Below are positions 1-11,878 of a DNA stretch of 64,000 nt, in pieces (the first letter of the stretch is position 1; each line of letters begins with the position of its first letter). Location of the stretch: positions 7,395,519 to 7,459,518 of the forward strand of contig OZ020521.1 of assembly GCA_963971425.1 (NCBI GenBank), in the 5' to 3' direction. Origin of the DNA: Bryoerythrophyllum caledonicum. Lineage: Eukaryota > Streptophyta > Bryopsida > Pottiales > Pottiaceae. Both the position numbers and the translations under genes were made by a program. Under the pieces are notes generated by a model. The model worked only from the letters and a program-made list of their open reading frames with translations, was not told the DNA's origin and made no database searches.

Positions 1-1459
1 TATTCTCAAAAGATAATTCACATGGTTGCAAAACTCATTTGACCTTGATTTTTTGCAAGCACTCACATTGCGTTACCATCTACAACATTTCCAAAAACCA
101 CCGCACGATATGATGGGGTTTTTCCTTGGGTAGAAGTTGAAATTTTGAACCCAACAAAAAGTACCGACCGATCAGAAGTCAACCCAACTTTGACTGTTAT
201 AATAATAAAATCCACACGGTCATTTTGCCTCAAATTTTCAGCATACATTCATAATCAAAATATAATCCAACTTCAACGGTTAGATCTACCCAATCGCATT
301 TTTCTCTGAGCCACGTGATTTTAATGAGATCAGGGTTCACCACTGCCTAATTTTGCTTGATATGGAGGGGGCGCTTAGGGGTTAACCTTATCATATTCAC
401 ATACGACACCATACATGTAGAATACATGACCATTTTGCAGCTTCTCAAAGATGTAGTAGGTGCAATAATGATCTAAATTTGAAATGTCATGTGTCATTGA
501 ATTGGGCTCCACACAAATATAAACTTTTGTAACTATCAAAGTTTTCCTAAAAGTAAAGGGAGGTCATCTCAAATCTTATGGTCTTATGTTAATAACTAGA
601 ACCACATACACATGGTGACTTGACTTTGGAAAGGTGTGGGAGAACCACCACTCAACTTTTTTGGGAACTTGGGGGTACTACAGGGGAGCTTTAGCTCGCA
701 TAGCCCCTAAATTATTTTGACAATTTCACACCAAAAACACTTCAAAATTGCTTGTTTTAGTGCAATGAGTAAAGACAAAACAAAAACTCTTACTTCTAGT
801 TTTAACCATAGGATCTTAATTAAGACTTATAAAGTAACTTACATAAAAAATTCATGTAGTTTGACCACATGGATTGTGATGTTATAGTGTTTGAAGTAGA
901 GAAAAGGTCCATTTTCTTCCTACATTATCCTAGACTTTGATCATCAAAAATCTTGGTGTTAGATTTTTGCATTACACAAGGTCTAAATTAATTTCCATCA
1001 TGTTAAGAATGACATTAGTTCCTTGTACTCCAATTTTAAGAGGTAGAAAAAGGGTGTAGCATATTCAAAAAAATGTGCAAGGAGTGGAGGTTCAAAAATT
1101 GTCAAATTGCGTTATATTTTTCTGTGAACTTAGTATGTTTTGGAATGAGAATCCGGATGGTCAATAAGAAGGTTTACATCACATAATGCTATGGAAAAAA
1201 TAAAAAGTAAAAAATATGATGATCTCAAAGTTTATGTGAAAATGAAGAAGTATTTATAACTTTTTCTTTAAATGTTGGATTTAGGAAAAAATTGGACTCA
1301 CACAAAGCTTTTAGTAATTTCCATCTACATTAAAAATTTCAAAGAAAAATATTATAAAATGACACCGTAGGAACCTGCTCGAACCTTCTTGAGCCCCCCA
1401 AGGGGATTCTTGGAAATTTAGGGGATAGGATAGGGCCCATTAGCATTGATTGCCATTAC
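1..1459. other. AT-rich intergenic stretch, no gene recognised
   Basis: No open frame of convincing length or composition is seen on either strand. The sequence is AT-rich and non-repetitive to the eye. One weak copy of a TTTAGCTCG-like half-palindrome occurs near position 690 but has no partners nearby. Confidence 0.5.
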
Positions 1460-1997
1460 GGTCCATTGATAGGACCCCCTTATAGTCATCACGGCCGGTG
1501 CTCGTGCCACTACCTACACTTCATCTTTGAAAATCCTTGAGGATACCTTTAAAATCCCCATCGACCCTATTAAAAATACCTTCAAAAACATTAATATCAT
1601 TGCTATTCAACATGCTACGTCCATACTGCTACATAAATGTAAAATTGAAAACAACCAAACCCTCCAAGACATTCAAGACACCCCATAAAATCACACCTAC
1701 CCTACCTCACTTACGCTCTCACTCCTTGCCTACCAAAGACCTCCCTTGCGAACATCCTATATAAAAATTGTTTCCCCTCCTACCCCTTCCCTCCCCCCCC
1801 TTTTTCCCCTTGCATTCGTTTCTTGTTATGGTCGGTTTCATGAGTTGTTGGTTATTAGTTACATAGTGTCTATCCTCAAGAGGGGGAAGTAGTTCCATAC
1901 TGCTAATTCCTTGTCCGGTGGGCATGGTCTTAGTAGTGGAACGAACAGACACTTTATTCACGCCGGTCTCCTTCGAGGATCGGCGTTCTTCTTCTGA
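1460..1997 (+). mobile_element. 5'-truncated copy of the Dualen-like LINE
   Basis: This stretch matches the 3' end of the large LINE at 22-35.8 kb. It starts with the equivalent of about 35270, including the match to CGGCGCTCGTGCCACCACC-type sequence, and runs through the last codons of the second endonuclease domain. It then shares the 3' UTR block beginning TTACATAGTGTCTA, the conserved tail around GTGGAACGAACAGACAC, and a terminal hairpin at 1961-1985 followed by a short TTC-rich end. The middle of the 3' UTR has diverged. The coding remnant no longer has a long frame. 5' truncation is the expected product of target-primed reverse transcription in LINEs. The two copies differ enough to be separate insertions of one family. 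Confidence 0.85.
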
Positions 1998-3092
1998 TTG
2001 CCATTACTACTCATGCATTACATTTGTGCAGAAAAAGGGAGTATGAGATTTTTGACAATCTATTTTGGTGCATAAAAAAATCTCACCCCATGTGACATCC
2101 TCTCTTTCCACTTCCAGAAGCACTTCCAGGAAAATTCAACTGTATACCTCAATTCTTACACCTTGTATGTCAAAATACACAAAACATCATTTAAACCAAA
2201 TCGGCTTCTCAGACCTTTTAAGGGTTCAATCACTCTTGAGTCCCAATAACAGAAGACGCCGCCCAAGTGCATGTTCTTTGGCTCAGAGTGGATCATCAGT
2301 CACGTCAAAAAGAAAAAGAACCTGACAAGTTTTCTGCAAGGAAACGCCCACGATTACGCAACAATGTGCACCTGACATGTTGAAGCAAGCCTGCTCAATA
2401 TGTGTGGAAATGGCGCTGGAGTTGATGAGAGACGAATTGAATGCACCTGTCTTGCTTCATCGTGCATCTGGAGACAACAAAATAAGTCACAAAGGTGAAA
2501 AAAACAGACGGGAAAAACTGAGTCCATGCTAATCTTGCTTTCACCAGGACATCACCTCAACATCATGACTCACAAGTGGTGAGACGTGACCAGCTTGTAC
2601 CTCCCCCTCATCATCAGTTAGACACCCTCTTTTTGAAGCCAAGTAAAAAAAGTTCATGTACACAATAGTTTTGATAATTCCAGTGTTCCCTGTACATGAT
2701 TCAGATTCAGCTGCCTAAGAGAAAGGCCCTATGAACACATAATAACAACTCATAAAATATGCTGCATGCACTACTCCTACTTCCACACAATTGCACAAAA
2801 CCTAGTCTCATCCTCTTCTTCTTCATGATTTGGAGCCAATTTCTCTTCATCCCTCGCTCAAAAGTTGTCTTCACTATCGACTTTGCATGTTGTACAGAGG
2901 TGCAGGGCATGTGGTCCTTCCTACAATCCAGATGTTGATGATGTACCCTATTTTCACACGCTTGGAGCTGCTGCTGCTGCTGGCCACGCGCTATGCTGCA
3001 AAACAAACACTAGTGTAAGCACAACAAGCTCTGAGAGGACATGCGCTGAGGTAAATACTGAACTTAATTTCACTACCTTGTCAGAAGAGGAA
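1998..3092. other. Intergenic stretch, probably includes the 3' UTR of the minus-strand gene
   Basis: No gene is supported here. The part nearest 3092 lies directly downstream of the stop codon of the minus-strand gene at 5275-3093 and probably contains its 3' UTR and polyadenylation region. The rest shows only short scattered frames on both strands. Confidence 0.4.
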
Positions 3093-5275
3093 CTAGTAAA
3101 GGTCACCTAGTTTCCTGTTCTTCTTCGACGGCTTCTTCGCGGTTTCAGATCTGGTACGCACTTCGTGCACCGTTTCCTCGTTCTGCTCCTTCTTCGCCAA
3201 AACCTGCAAAAGAACCGCCTTCTTCAAGCTGCTGATTGAAGTTTATCACAAGGCAGTCATAAAACCAGCAAAACGAAGACAATCCTCTTGCCTCTTAGAA
3301 ATTCAGCACTCCAGGGATTGACAAACAAGTGGGAGATTTCACATCCAAAGAAACCCTACCCTAGAAGAAGGAGAAGCTTATTACAAAACCATTAAGTCCC
3401 AGTTCATAAAACTGTTTGCAAAATGAAGGAATTTCTCTCGCCTCCCAAAATTTCAGCTCTCCAGGGATATGCAAAAAAGTGGGATAAGAAACCCCACCGG
3501 AGGAGGAAAAGAGTTAGCATTCTTCAAGCTACTGATTGAAGTTTCTCACAAGGGAGTGATAGCACCATAGCGTTTGTGGATACCTTCTAGCTCCAACACT
3601 CTATGCAGAACCGAAGACAATTGGCAACTAAGTGGGGGATGAGGAGAAATCCTACCCGAGGAGAAGGAGAAGATTTCGCATTTTCAGCAGAGAGTACCGC
3701 CCCTCGAAGCCCAGCCGTGACGCGCTTGGGTCTTTTCATTTCCAAGGAAGACTGAGATGGCTTCACGTCATTGTTCACTTCCGCCAGAGCTTGCTTGGTT
3801 GCCGCTCTTGACGGCTTCTCATACTGCAGCGATTGCGCCAGGTACCGGTCTCCGGCTGTCAACCTTCTAGGCCTCTTGTGCACTCCATCTGTTGCAACAG
3901 CAGCTCCCCATGGTCAAAATACGATACATCTCTTGCTTGAATACACATCAAGAAAACTGGTCAAGACATGCTACTAAATGGCCGAGGAAACAAGGCCTGG
4001 TTTTCCAAAACACTAGAGTTGTTTGTAAAGTCACCCAAAATCTGAAAAAGATACCCCCTCTTTTCTATCTAAAATCAGCTTAAATGAGAGGAGAGAGAAA
4101 GGCGGCAATTAATCATCAGAGATGATCCCATGAAAACTCGGCTAGAACTATTTTGACGTGAGCTGAGAGACCACGAAGCTCTTCCAATGATTGAATTGAA
4201 GGATGAGACCACGAAGCTCTTCTATCGATCTGATAACTATTTGGAGTGAGGAAAGCGCAGTCTTTGGGTGACTATGCAAATACATCTCTCGCTTGAGTAC
4301 AGACAGCTACAAATCCGCCATAAATTTGATCAAACAAAAGCTTACAAAAAAGGTTGCTAATAAACAACTGAGGAAACAACTCCCAATACTGAAAACAGTC
4401 CATTTCTCGAAAGCACGTCGACGAACTGGTCAAGCAATTGCTAGCAAAAACAAGGAATGCAGCAATACTCACTTTCATGACGATCGCCAGGGCAGTCGAT
4501 GACAGCAGGGCTCTCAGGCGCCGACGCGTCCGCGGCGCGGCCAGGCTCTTCGGCGCTCTTCTTGCCAGGCTTCTTGACAGGGACAGCGATGGTGCTGGCG
4601 CCGTTGTTCTCCGCCTCGTTGTCCGCCGGAGGAGAGGACGACGTGACACCGCCCTGCGAGTTCACGGGCGAGGTCGCCTCCGTGACCGAGTCGCGCGCCG
4701 ACCGCACATTCCGCTTGTGGCGCTTGCTCTGCGACGACCCGTTGCTCTGCGACGCCATTGCGTGCACGGTTTGCAGCGCGCTCACCTCCTCCGTCGCCTC
4801 AGGATTCGTCGCCTGCTGCTCATGAACCTTCACAAAGCCCCAAACTCAAAAACTTCGCCAAGAAAATTTACAGGTAACCCCAAAGAAGAGTTGCAGAAAC
4901 CGCAACAAAGTGCGCGGGGTTTTCATCTTCTTGCAAGGGAAGTTTTCAAAGTGCGAGAGCTGATGGTTTTCTCACCACGGGTTCAGTGCGTGCGGGTGAT
5001 TCAGTTGTTGCGGGGAAGTCGAGCTTGGGCGCAGCGTCGTGGCCGTCGGCGTTATTGAGGTCGTGCACCTTGAACGTCTGGAATGAGGCGTGGCGGACGA
5101 GTTTGGTACACCCCCACGACCACAATGCAGGCGACGGCGAGGGCGCGTTCGACGCGACCACCTCGAACATCTCGCGCGTCTCCCACGACTTGCACTCCTC
5201 GCAGTAATACTTGATCCACCTCCGCTTCTGCTCATGCGTCGCCACGGGGCTCTTCGCTTTCTCGTCCGACATCAT
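3093..5275 (-). CDS. Uncharacterised basic, probably nuclear protein with an N-terminal CxxC motif
   Basis: Four exons join in frame with GT-AG introns: 5275-4976, 4827-4473, 3888-3656 and 3203-3093 (999 nt, 332 aa). The start is the first ATG (MMSDEK) in the open frame. Near residue 20 is WIKYYCEECKSWETRE, followed by WSWGC about 25 residues later. This recalls a CW-type or small zinc-ribbon fold, but the later paired ligands are not clear, so I do not assign a family. The rest is rich in Ser, Lys, Arg, Ala and Glu and probably disordered. Exon 3 carries two related basic motifs, KRPRRLTAGDRY and KRPKRVTAGLRG, about 40 residues apart, which could be nuclear localisation or nucleic-acid contacts. 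The last exon ends in KKPSKKNRKLGDLY. The codons are GC-rich compared with the flanks. The gene is divergent from the Sel1 gene, with about 1.6 kb between starts. Function is unknown; the gene model is well supported by phase-consistent splicing. Confidence 0.7.
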
Positions 5276-6856
5276 CCTGCTCACTCACTCCAAAATTGCA
5301 GCAACCATCAAAAACCCAACCTAACCCTACTACACCAACCAAGATACCCTAACCTCGCAGGGAAGGAAAAAAAGCGCGAGACAAAACACCACCTGCTTCC
5401 CTCCACCAAGCAAAAGAAGTTTACACTGTTGTTGTATAGTAGCACCCGCACCCAACTAAAGACATCTCACACTCAACTCTCTCTCTCTCCCTCTCTCTCA
5501 TACACAACCTTCACGTTACCTTGACGATGAAGCTGCAAAAGAACACCACCTGGTCCCGTTCCCGCAAATATCTGCCACGAAGAAAACAAGAGATATTCTT
5601 TATACTCACAATCAACTAATTACATATCATAACCATCTCTCTCTCTCTCTTCTCACGTTACCGAATAATGATCGACAACCTCGAGGTTACTTACCAGTCT
5701 CTTGGCATGAGCTCTCTTGTGCAAAGAAAAAGGCTATAATAAGGGGATATCGTTAGTAAAATGAGAAATATAATTTTAACGTAAGACCAATGTGACTGCG
5801 GATATACTTTTTTTCAGTAGCGTGCATGGAATTTGATTAAAGGTTTTAGCGTCCGTGCATGGTAATGATTTTTCTTTTAATTTAATTTGTTTGATTTTCT
5901 TGGATTTAGTAGTAGTTCCTATTACGTGAAATTCCAGGCGTGGAACTGATGACCCTGTCATTTCAGACCAAGAATCTACTACTTTACCATAGTAGGTGTA
6001 GACCTGGGTCCTGGATAATAGTGTTGTTGTGTTGTAGTAAGAGTGGATGGGACCGTTCTGACCTCAGCGGATTGCTGTGTGTAAAGCTGATGACATTTTG
6101 GTACAGACACATGAACCATGATGAATGAAGATGCGGAGGAGGGTGTTTATTGAATGTTACCTCTACTCATGTAGCGTGACATAATGATATTATATACTAC
6201 TACTACTCATGTGTTGATTGGTTGCATGTCCATTGTTCTTTTCTGTCGAGCTCTTAGATTAACTTTGATGAGGCACCATCTCAAACAGTTTCTGTTCTGA
6301 AAAGAAGCCTTGGTGCAGAATCCGGGTTGAAGACTTTCCAACTTTCGCACTTGCTCCGTGATTTTCGACATGCGGATTTTCGGTGAGTGAGTTGGTCGAT
6401 GCATTGGATTGTAGCATTAGTTTGGCAGTCTGGTGCCATGTTTTGTCCAGTGATTCCAAGGTGGTTTGGGGTTGTCAGTAGCGTTTCATCTCTCCTGAAA
6501 CACGGCCGGAATTTCTGAGAAGGTGAAACACACAGGATTGCACTTGGAATAGGGTTCGGGGCGTATGTTTTTTTGACGGTGATTAGTTGCTTGAATTGGA
6601 GGTTACGAGGTGTTTTCAAGGTCGCGCGTGTCCAATTTCTGAGTAAATGTACGTTTTAGGGTTTAGTCTGCATGTAGCAATTTTTGAGCCTTAGAGTCTA
6701 GAGGAGAGATTGTAAGGTTTTCGGTGATGGATTTCTGTTTTTCACCCTAGTGAGGTGGGTTTTGGAGGTTTAGCCATTGTTCTCGCAAGGAACAGGGGGG
6801 CATTTGCTGTTAGGGGTGAATTCTGTTGTTGAAAGGCGAGTGTTGTTCGTACAACC
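5276..6856. other. Divergent intergenic region between two host genes
   Basis: This is the shared upstream region of the minus-strand gene ending at 5275 and the Sel1 gene starting at 6857. It holds two CT-dinucleotide tracts (about 5481-5512 and 5636-5652) that are typical of plant 5' leaders. No further coding sequence is supported. Confidence 0.45.
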
Positions 6857-9093
6857 ATGTGGGGCCGGAGGTTGGTGCAGCCGCTCCAGAAGCGTTTCGT
6901 ACCTGTCCTTGCCCCGGTAAGCCCACCTGTGCCAGTTCATGCCCATCGCTGCTTTTTCAACAATTCCGTGACTTATGGCTGTCAGGGTAAGCTAATTTGT
7001 ATTGTGCTTGCGAACAACAGACGCGGCGATGGAGCAGCAGCACCACTCCGGATGTGCGCGAGTTTATGGGGAAAGGATTAACCGCTGTCGCCGAACTCGA
7101 GCGGCTGTCGCCGTTCACCGATTTCAATGACATCCGTCTCAGACCATTACTCAAGGTATTGGGTTTTCCTCGGGTTCAGTGTGAATGGCCTTTGATTTGC
7201 TGACAATTAATGGACAAGCACGTCTTTGTTCACGTTCTAGTCTGTCTCTCTCTCGTGCTGTTTAGTGGAGGTGCTCACGCTTTAGGGTTTGGTGGCGTGC
7301 AGACAGCGAAGGAGAGTTTTGAGCTCACTTTGGAGACTGAGAAGGACAATGCGGCCGCCATGTTGTGGCTGGCCCGGCTTCACCTCTATTACAACATTCC
7401 AGGAGCCTGCTTGAGAAGGTAGTCCTGCTTGTGGAAGCTGAGATTGATGTTATAAATGTGCATCCTCTGTTTGTGATTCCTACATGCTAATGATGGACCT
7501 GGTGTTTTTGCAGTGGAGCGAACTTGCTGGAAACAGCTGCTGATGCCGGACTTGCTGAGGCACAGTACGAGCTCGCAGTGCGCATTCGATCAGAGGTTAT
7601 TCTCGAGATTAAGTCCATGAGTTTGACAGCTATATCTATTATGCCTTTACTTATTCTTCTAAGCTTAACTCTTTAATCTGTGACCATCCTTTCATGACCA
7701 CTCCAACTTTCTTGCTTAGTCCTTGGAAGTGGTCATGATTTTCAGGCTGAATTACTAGGCGATGAGGACGCAATGGATGACAGAACATTCAAGTATTTAG
7801 AGTCCGCCGCTTGTCAGGTAACCCTTTCATCTGTTCACGACAAAATAAGGGCACTTTCATTGGTTGGATTTTGCGAGAGGTGAGGAGCGTAGCTGATTTC
7901 TGTTTGAGTGTTGCAGAAACATGCTGGTGCCCTGTTTCTGGTTGGGACGATGTATCTCTCTGGCAAATATGTGCGTCGAGATCCTCAAGCAGCTGCCTGG
8001 TGCTTCCGCAAAGCTGCAGATCAGGTGTGCCAATCTTTTCCTTGCATATGCCTTGAAGAAAATGAAATATCCATCCCTTTGGCGTTTGCAGCTTGGGACA
8101 TGTGAGTGAAAAGGTTGTAACCTTTTTCTTGGACACGTTGGCAGGGCCACATACCTGCATCTACAGTATATGCATCACTTGTCAGCAAAGGTACACAACT
8201 GATCCATCCCCATGTGTATGAATGCTTGAGTTCAACTGATTATCTGTCCATATCCATAGCTTGTTAAACCTCATGAGAAAGGGGCCAAATTACATACCAT
8301 TGGCAATGTAAAAGTTCGTCCTGGACCAATGCTAGGACGGCCCTTTTCCTCATTTTCTTTTCTAATGGGTCATGTTCAGTCCTTCACTGGATGTCCATTC
8401 TCAGTAGCCGCTTTTAAGCTCATTTAGGAATCCTCCTTCTCAAAGATTCTGAAATGGAAGGCCGTCCTAGCACTGGTTCTAGAATGTTCCACATGGCTAG
8501 TTTGAAAGTCTCTAATTCTATCTGTAGAGATTTGAAGTCCCACATCCATTTCTTGCTCGAGCATATTTTGCCTCACTTGCTTCTTTTTTAACGACAAGGA
8601 CACCCCTTTTTTTTTTTTTTTTCTTTCTCTGTAGCTGTATGAAACTGGTCGTTGCTGACGGTGGCAAAGTCTAGGAAATGAGTTGTTCCCATGATTCTAT
8701 TTCTACCGTGAATCGTCTCTAGCTAAAGTTGAGCATAAGAAGAAGGGGTGAGTTGATGGAGTCCACAGTTGGTGTTCATTGTCTTTCTAACTCCCTTTTC
8801 TAGTTTGCTCCCCCACAAATACATTTTGGACCTCGATACAATAGGTTATGATCTGTAATTAATCATGGTTCTTGATGATTTTAGGTGCAGAGTGGGAAGA
8901 AGTGGACACAGCAGAGAGGAATGATGAGGCTATGGAGCTATCATCAGCACAGAAATATGGTGAAGGGTTGGAGCTAAGTGAGGCTGCACGGTTCCACTTT
9001 GACAAGGCAGCGGAGGCTGGTGACCCTCTGGCACTGGAGTGGTTGACAAGGGCGCCTCCTGCCAAAGAGGAGGAGGAGCCTCTTCTCAGCTGA
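6857..9093 (+). CDS. Sel1-repeat (SLR/TPR-like) protein, possibly mitochondrial
   Basis: Eight exons splice in frame with GT-AG borders: 6857-6916, 7021-7155, 7303-7418, 7514-7595, 7746-7817, 7917-8024, 8145-8190 and 8885-9093 (828 nt, 275 aa). After a short Arg-rich amphipathic-looking N-terminus (MWGRRLVQPLQKRF, a possible organelle presequence) come Sel1-type helix-turn-helix repeats. The first is around AAAMLWLARLHLYYN and GLAEAQYELAVRI, the second around GALFLVGTMYLSGKYV and AAAWCFRKAADQG, and the last around SAQKYGEGL and FHFDKAAEAGDPLALEWL. Sel1 repeats scaffold protein-protein contacts, for example in HRD3/SEL1L. This protein is far shorter than HRD3 and lacks a visible membrane segment, so it is a small SLR adaptor of unknown partner. 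The protein ends in an acidic tail (KEEEEPLLS). Intron 7 (8191-8884) contains a MITE-like foldback. No frame-breaking change is seen. Confidence 0.85.
8318..8488. mobile_element. Small MITE-like foldback in intron 7 of the Sel1 gene
   Basis: The left arm around 8320-8347 (GTCCTGGACCAATGCTAGG, then ACGGCCCTT) pairs with the right arm around 8459-8486 (AAGGCCGTCCTAGCACTGG). About 24 of 28 positions match as inverted repeats. The roughly 110-nt interior has no coding capacity. The size and terminal inverted repeats suit a MITE. I could not define a clean target-site duplication. Confidence 0.55.
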
Positions 9094-10447
9094 ACACACT
9101 GTTCACATAGTACGGATTTAAATAAATTTATTTGTAAAGCGAAGAGGCACAGATACCAAGGATTTAGATCTCTTTCCTCATTATTATTCTTTTTATTCAA
9201 AAGAGTCATACTTTTCACTACCTACAAATGCAGAATAAGTCACATTTTTTTTGGTGTGTGTCGCTTTTTGCTCACCATCTTCACAAAGTACTCCACAGAC
9301 TGTAATAAGTGAAAAGCATACAAGCATACAAATTCTTCACTCACTCATTAAGAAATCATTATGCAACATCCAATGAGATCATACCAAATTTCTAACCAGA
9401 GCATACAGTCCTCCCCAAATTAATGGGGAGTACATTAGCGGTGAGGTGATGCAAGAGCTTGAAAGCGGCGTGAATGTCTGGTTGACACCTTGCAATACCG
9501 CGGCCATACGCACGCCGTGTTTACGGCCACATGTCACAGTAGTGATGATCCGGTAGTGTTTAGGGTTTTAATTGCGGTGGAATAGGAGGTGAGTGGTGAA
9601 TTTAACCCTTCAGCGGCAGAAGCTGCCACTGGTGGCCACAGTATTCTACATGTACGGTGTCGTGTATGGACATGATAAGGCTGAGATATTGAAATGACCT
9701 CCAAATGAAAGATGTCAATGGAAGAATCTTCAATCTAACGGTGTAAGTCTCGTTAAATTTTATTTCTTTTTTATTTAACAGAGTAAAATACGTGCGGGTA
9801 TATACGGTTCCCGACTGACGTTTAAGGGTTCAGAGGTGAGTGCTTCCTACTCTTGTTCGAAAATGTGTAGTTTTTGACGGTGACGATGGGCCAGTTTGAA
9901 AATGTGTAATTTGGGGATAGTCAACTGAGAGATGGAGTCGGTTTGGATCATGACTTGCTTCTTCTCTCTGGTTTGGAACTCCAGGGCGGTTACCTGGAGG
10001 TGCCTGCAAAGAGGTAATTTCTAGGTTTACCGTTTGTGAGGGCGGTTTGGATGTTGGAGATCTCTATCTTCGATCTGGGTTTGTGAGGTATGACTTCTTC
10101 TTTATTGGAAAGTGGGTTTGTTTGGTCATCGCAGTGAAAGCAACTATTAGCTTGAGGAGTTGGTGCATTCTGGTGAATTGAGTTCAACTTGGAAGTGTGT
10201 CGTTTGTCATGAATGTCAACTGTTTTGAGCTTGAAAAGTGGTGAACAGCAAAGATTGTGATTTGGGAGTTTCAGTCTTGGATATATGGTATGATGGGTGC
10301 CACAGGGAGGGTGTGAAAGAACGAGGTTGAGAACGAGGGGGGATGACCATCAAGGTGAGCTCACTTCCGCGGCTGGGTTCATGAACTTCACTGCCAAGCA
10401 CGAGAGTGCGAGGCAGCCAACTTTGAGGCGCCGTTGCAGGTCACGAA
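9094..10447. other. Intergenic region with the probable leader of the C78 peptidase gene
   Basis: No coding gene is supported. The sequence CGTTGCAG immediately before the ATG at 10448 is a good splice acceptor, so an untranslated first exon and a leader intron probably lie in this stretch. The 3' UTR of the Sel1 gene follows 9093. Confidence 0.4.
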
Positions 10448-11878
10448 ATGTCGCAAGAAAAGCCTGGTCTAAGAAAAACAATGGAAAGAATCGAACTCGA
10501 GAGTGAGCGCGGTGGCTGCTCGACAGCTAAAGGAGGGATGGACGGTAGCCACACCGACCTGCAGTTCTCCGAAGTCCCGGAGCCAGGGAACGATGGAGGC
10601 GGCGGCGAGGAGGGCGCAGTAGAGAGGCGGCGACACAACAAGGAGGCGCTGCAGCGGCTCAACATCGACGACGCGGTCAAGAGTCTGATGATGTTGCAGA
10701 TTCGGGAAGCGTCGGTTCCCCACGTGGTCGACGGAGCGCTTTTGGACCTGCTGCAGAAGTGCCTGAAGAAGGACCAGGGGCGGTCGTCGGTGGTGACCCT
10801 GTCGGGCTACATCGAGCACTTTGAGAGCCGCATGGACCAGGATCTGGGCTGGGGGTGCGGGTGGCGCAACATCCAGATGCTGGCCTCATACATGCTGGCA
10901 CAGGACTCCGAGGTGAAGGACGTGCTGTTCGGGGGCTCGGGATTCGTGCCCGACATCCCCGCCATGCAGCAGTGGCTGGAGATCGCGTGGCTGAAAGGCT
11001 TCGACGTGCTGGGCGCGGACTACTTCGACTGGAAGATCACGGGCACGCACAAATGGATCGGCACCACCGAGTGCGCGGCGCTCCTGCGCTCGTTCGGCCT
11101 GCGCGCGCGCATCGTCGACTTCCGGACCGCGAGCAGCAAGCGCGACATGGGCGGCATGCGCGGCAAGGTTGGCTCAGACAGCAAGAATGCCGAATCGCTC
11201 TCCCGCAGCTTAGACCGCATGACGGTCTCGCAGCAGGACGAGGTGGTGGACCAGGTCGTGGACGAGCAGGGCGATCTCCACTACCTGCGCCAGCGTCAAG
11301 AGGATAATCCCGACGTGTGCCAAACCTGTGTCGACGAGCGCAAGAACGGCGCGTTGTATCACCTGCACTCCAACCAGGGCGTCATCCACAACGGCGATTC
11401 TGAGAACATCACGCAGGAGGAAGGGGACGACGTCTCCAGCGCGCGCGGCAGCGGCGGCGGCGGTGGCGGCGGCGGCTGCCCTTCTGACGTCGAACTCAAC
11501 CACAAGTACATGACCAACTGGATCTGGAACTACTTTTCCGGCGAGAATGTGCCTGAGCACAACTCCATCACGTTCAGCAGCCGCTCGCCGCTCTACTTCC
11601 AGCACCGCGGCCACTCACGCACCATCATCGGCATCGAGCGCTGCAAGGAGGGCACCAGCAAGGAGGAGGACTACCTGATCGTGCTGGACCCCTCGCAACG
11701 CATGCTCGACCTCATGCGGTCGCTCAAGCGGCAGCAGGGGTGGGAGGAGCTCGTCAAGCGCGGCATGCGCTCGCTCATCCAGACGGAGTACCAGCTGTGC
11801 TACGTCGAGCCTGGGATCGCGAAAGGCGAGGAACTCGAGAGGTTGAAGACGCTCAGCAGCGTGCGCCACATGTATTGA
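10448..11878 (+). CDS. ZUFSP/ZUP1-like C78 family cysteine peptidase
   Basis: One coding exon of 476 aa. The C78 signature is clear. The catalytic Cys is residue 137 in DLGWGCGWRNIQML, the catalytic His is 389 in RGHSRTIIGIE, and the Asp is 414 in YLIVLDPS. The Cys-His-Asp order and the LGWGCGWRN and GHSRTI motifs are those of ZUFSP/ZUP1, a deubiquitinase in animals that prefers K63-linked chains; the UFM1 proteases have a DxH arrangement instead. Residues 112-225 form the first half of the fold and about 350-476 the second. Between them lies a low-complexity acidic and Gly-rich insertion, including a run of eight Gly near 336-343. No zinc finger is seen in the roughly 110-residue N-terminus, unlike animal ZUFSP. 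The start is an ATG directly after a splice acceptor. GC content is far above that of its surroundings. Substrate preference is inferred from the family. Confidence 0.9.
   Translation: MSQEKPGLRKTMERIELESERGGCSTAKGGMDGSHTDLQFSEVPEPGNDGGGGEEGAVERRRHNKEALQRLNIDDAVKSLMMLQIREASVPHVVDGALLDLLQKCLKKDQGRSSVVTLSGYIEHFESRMDQDLGWGCGWRNIQMLASYMLAQDSEVKDVLFGGSGFVPDIPAMQQWLEIAWLKGFDVLGADYFDWKITGTHKWIGTTECAALLRSFGLRARIVDFRTASSKRDMGGMRGKVGSDSKNAESLSRSLDRMTVSQQDEVVDQVVDEQGDLHYLRQRQEDNPDVCQTCVDERKNGALYHLHSNQGVIHNGDSENITQEEGDDVSSARGSGGGGGGGGCPSDVELNHKYMTNWIWNYFSGENVPEHNSITFSSRSPLYFQHRGHSRTIIGIERCKEGTSKEEDYLIVLDPSQRMLDLMRSLKRQQGWEELVKRGMRSLIQTEYQLCYVEPGIAKGEELERLKTLSSVRHMY

Noticed and set aside
680-720. TTTAGCTCGC...CCTAAA near 690 as another P1 palindrome
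   Set aside because: Only one half matches well and there is no second copy or array nearby.
4438-5058. 206-codon plus-strand ORF
   Set aside because: Arg/Leu-rich antisense shadow of two well-spliced minus-strand exons.
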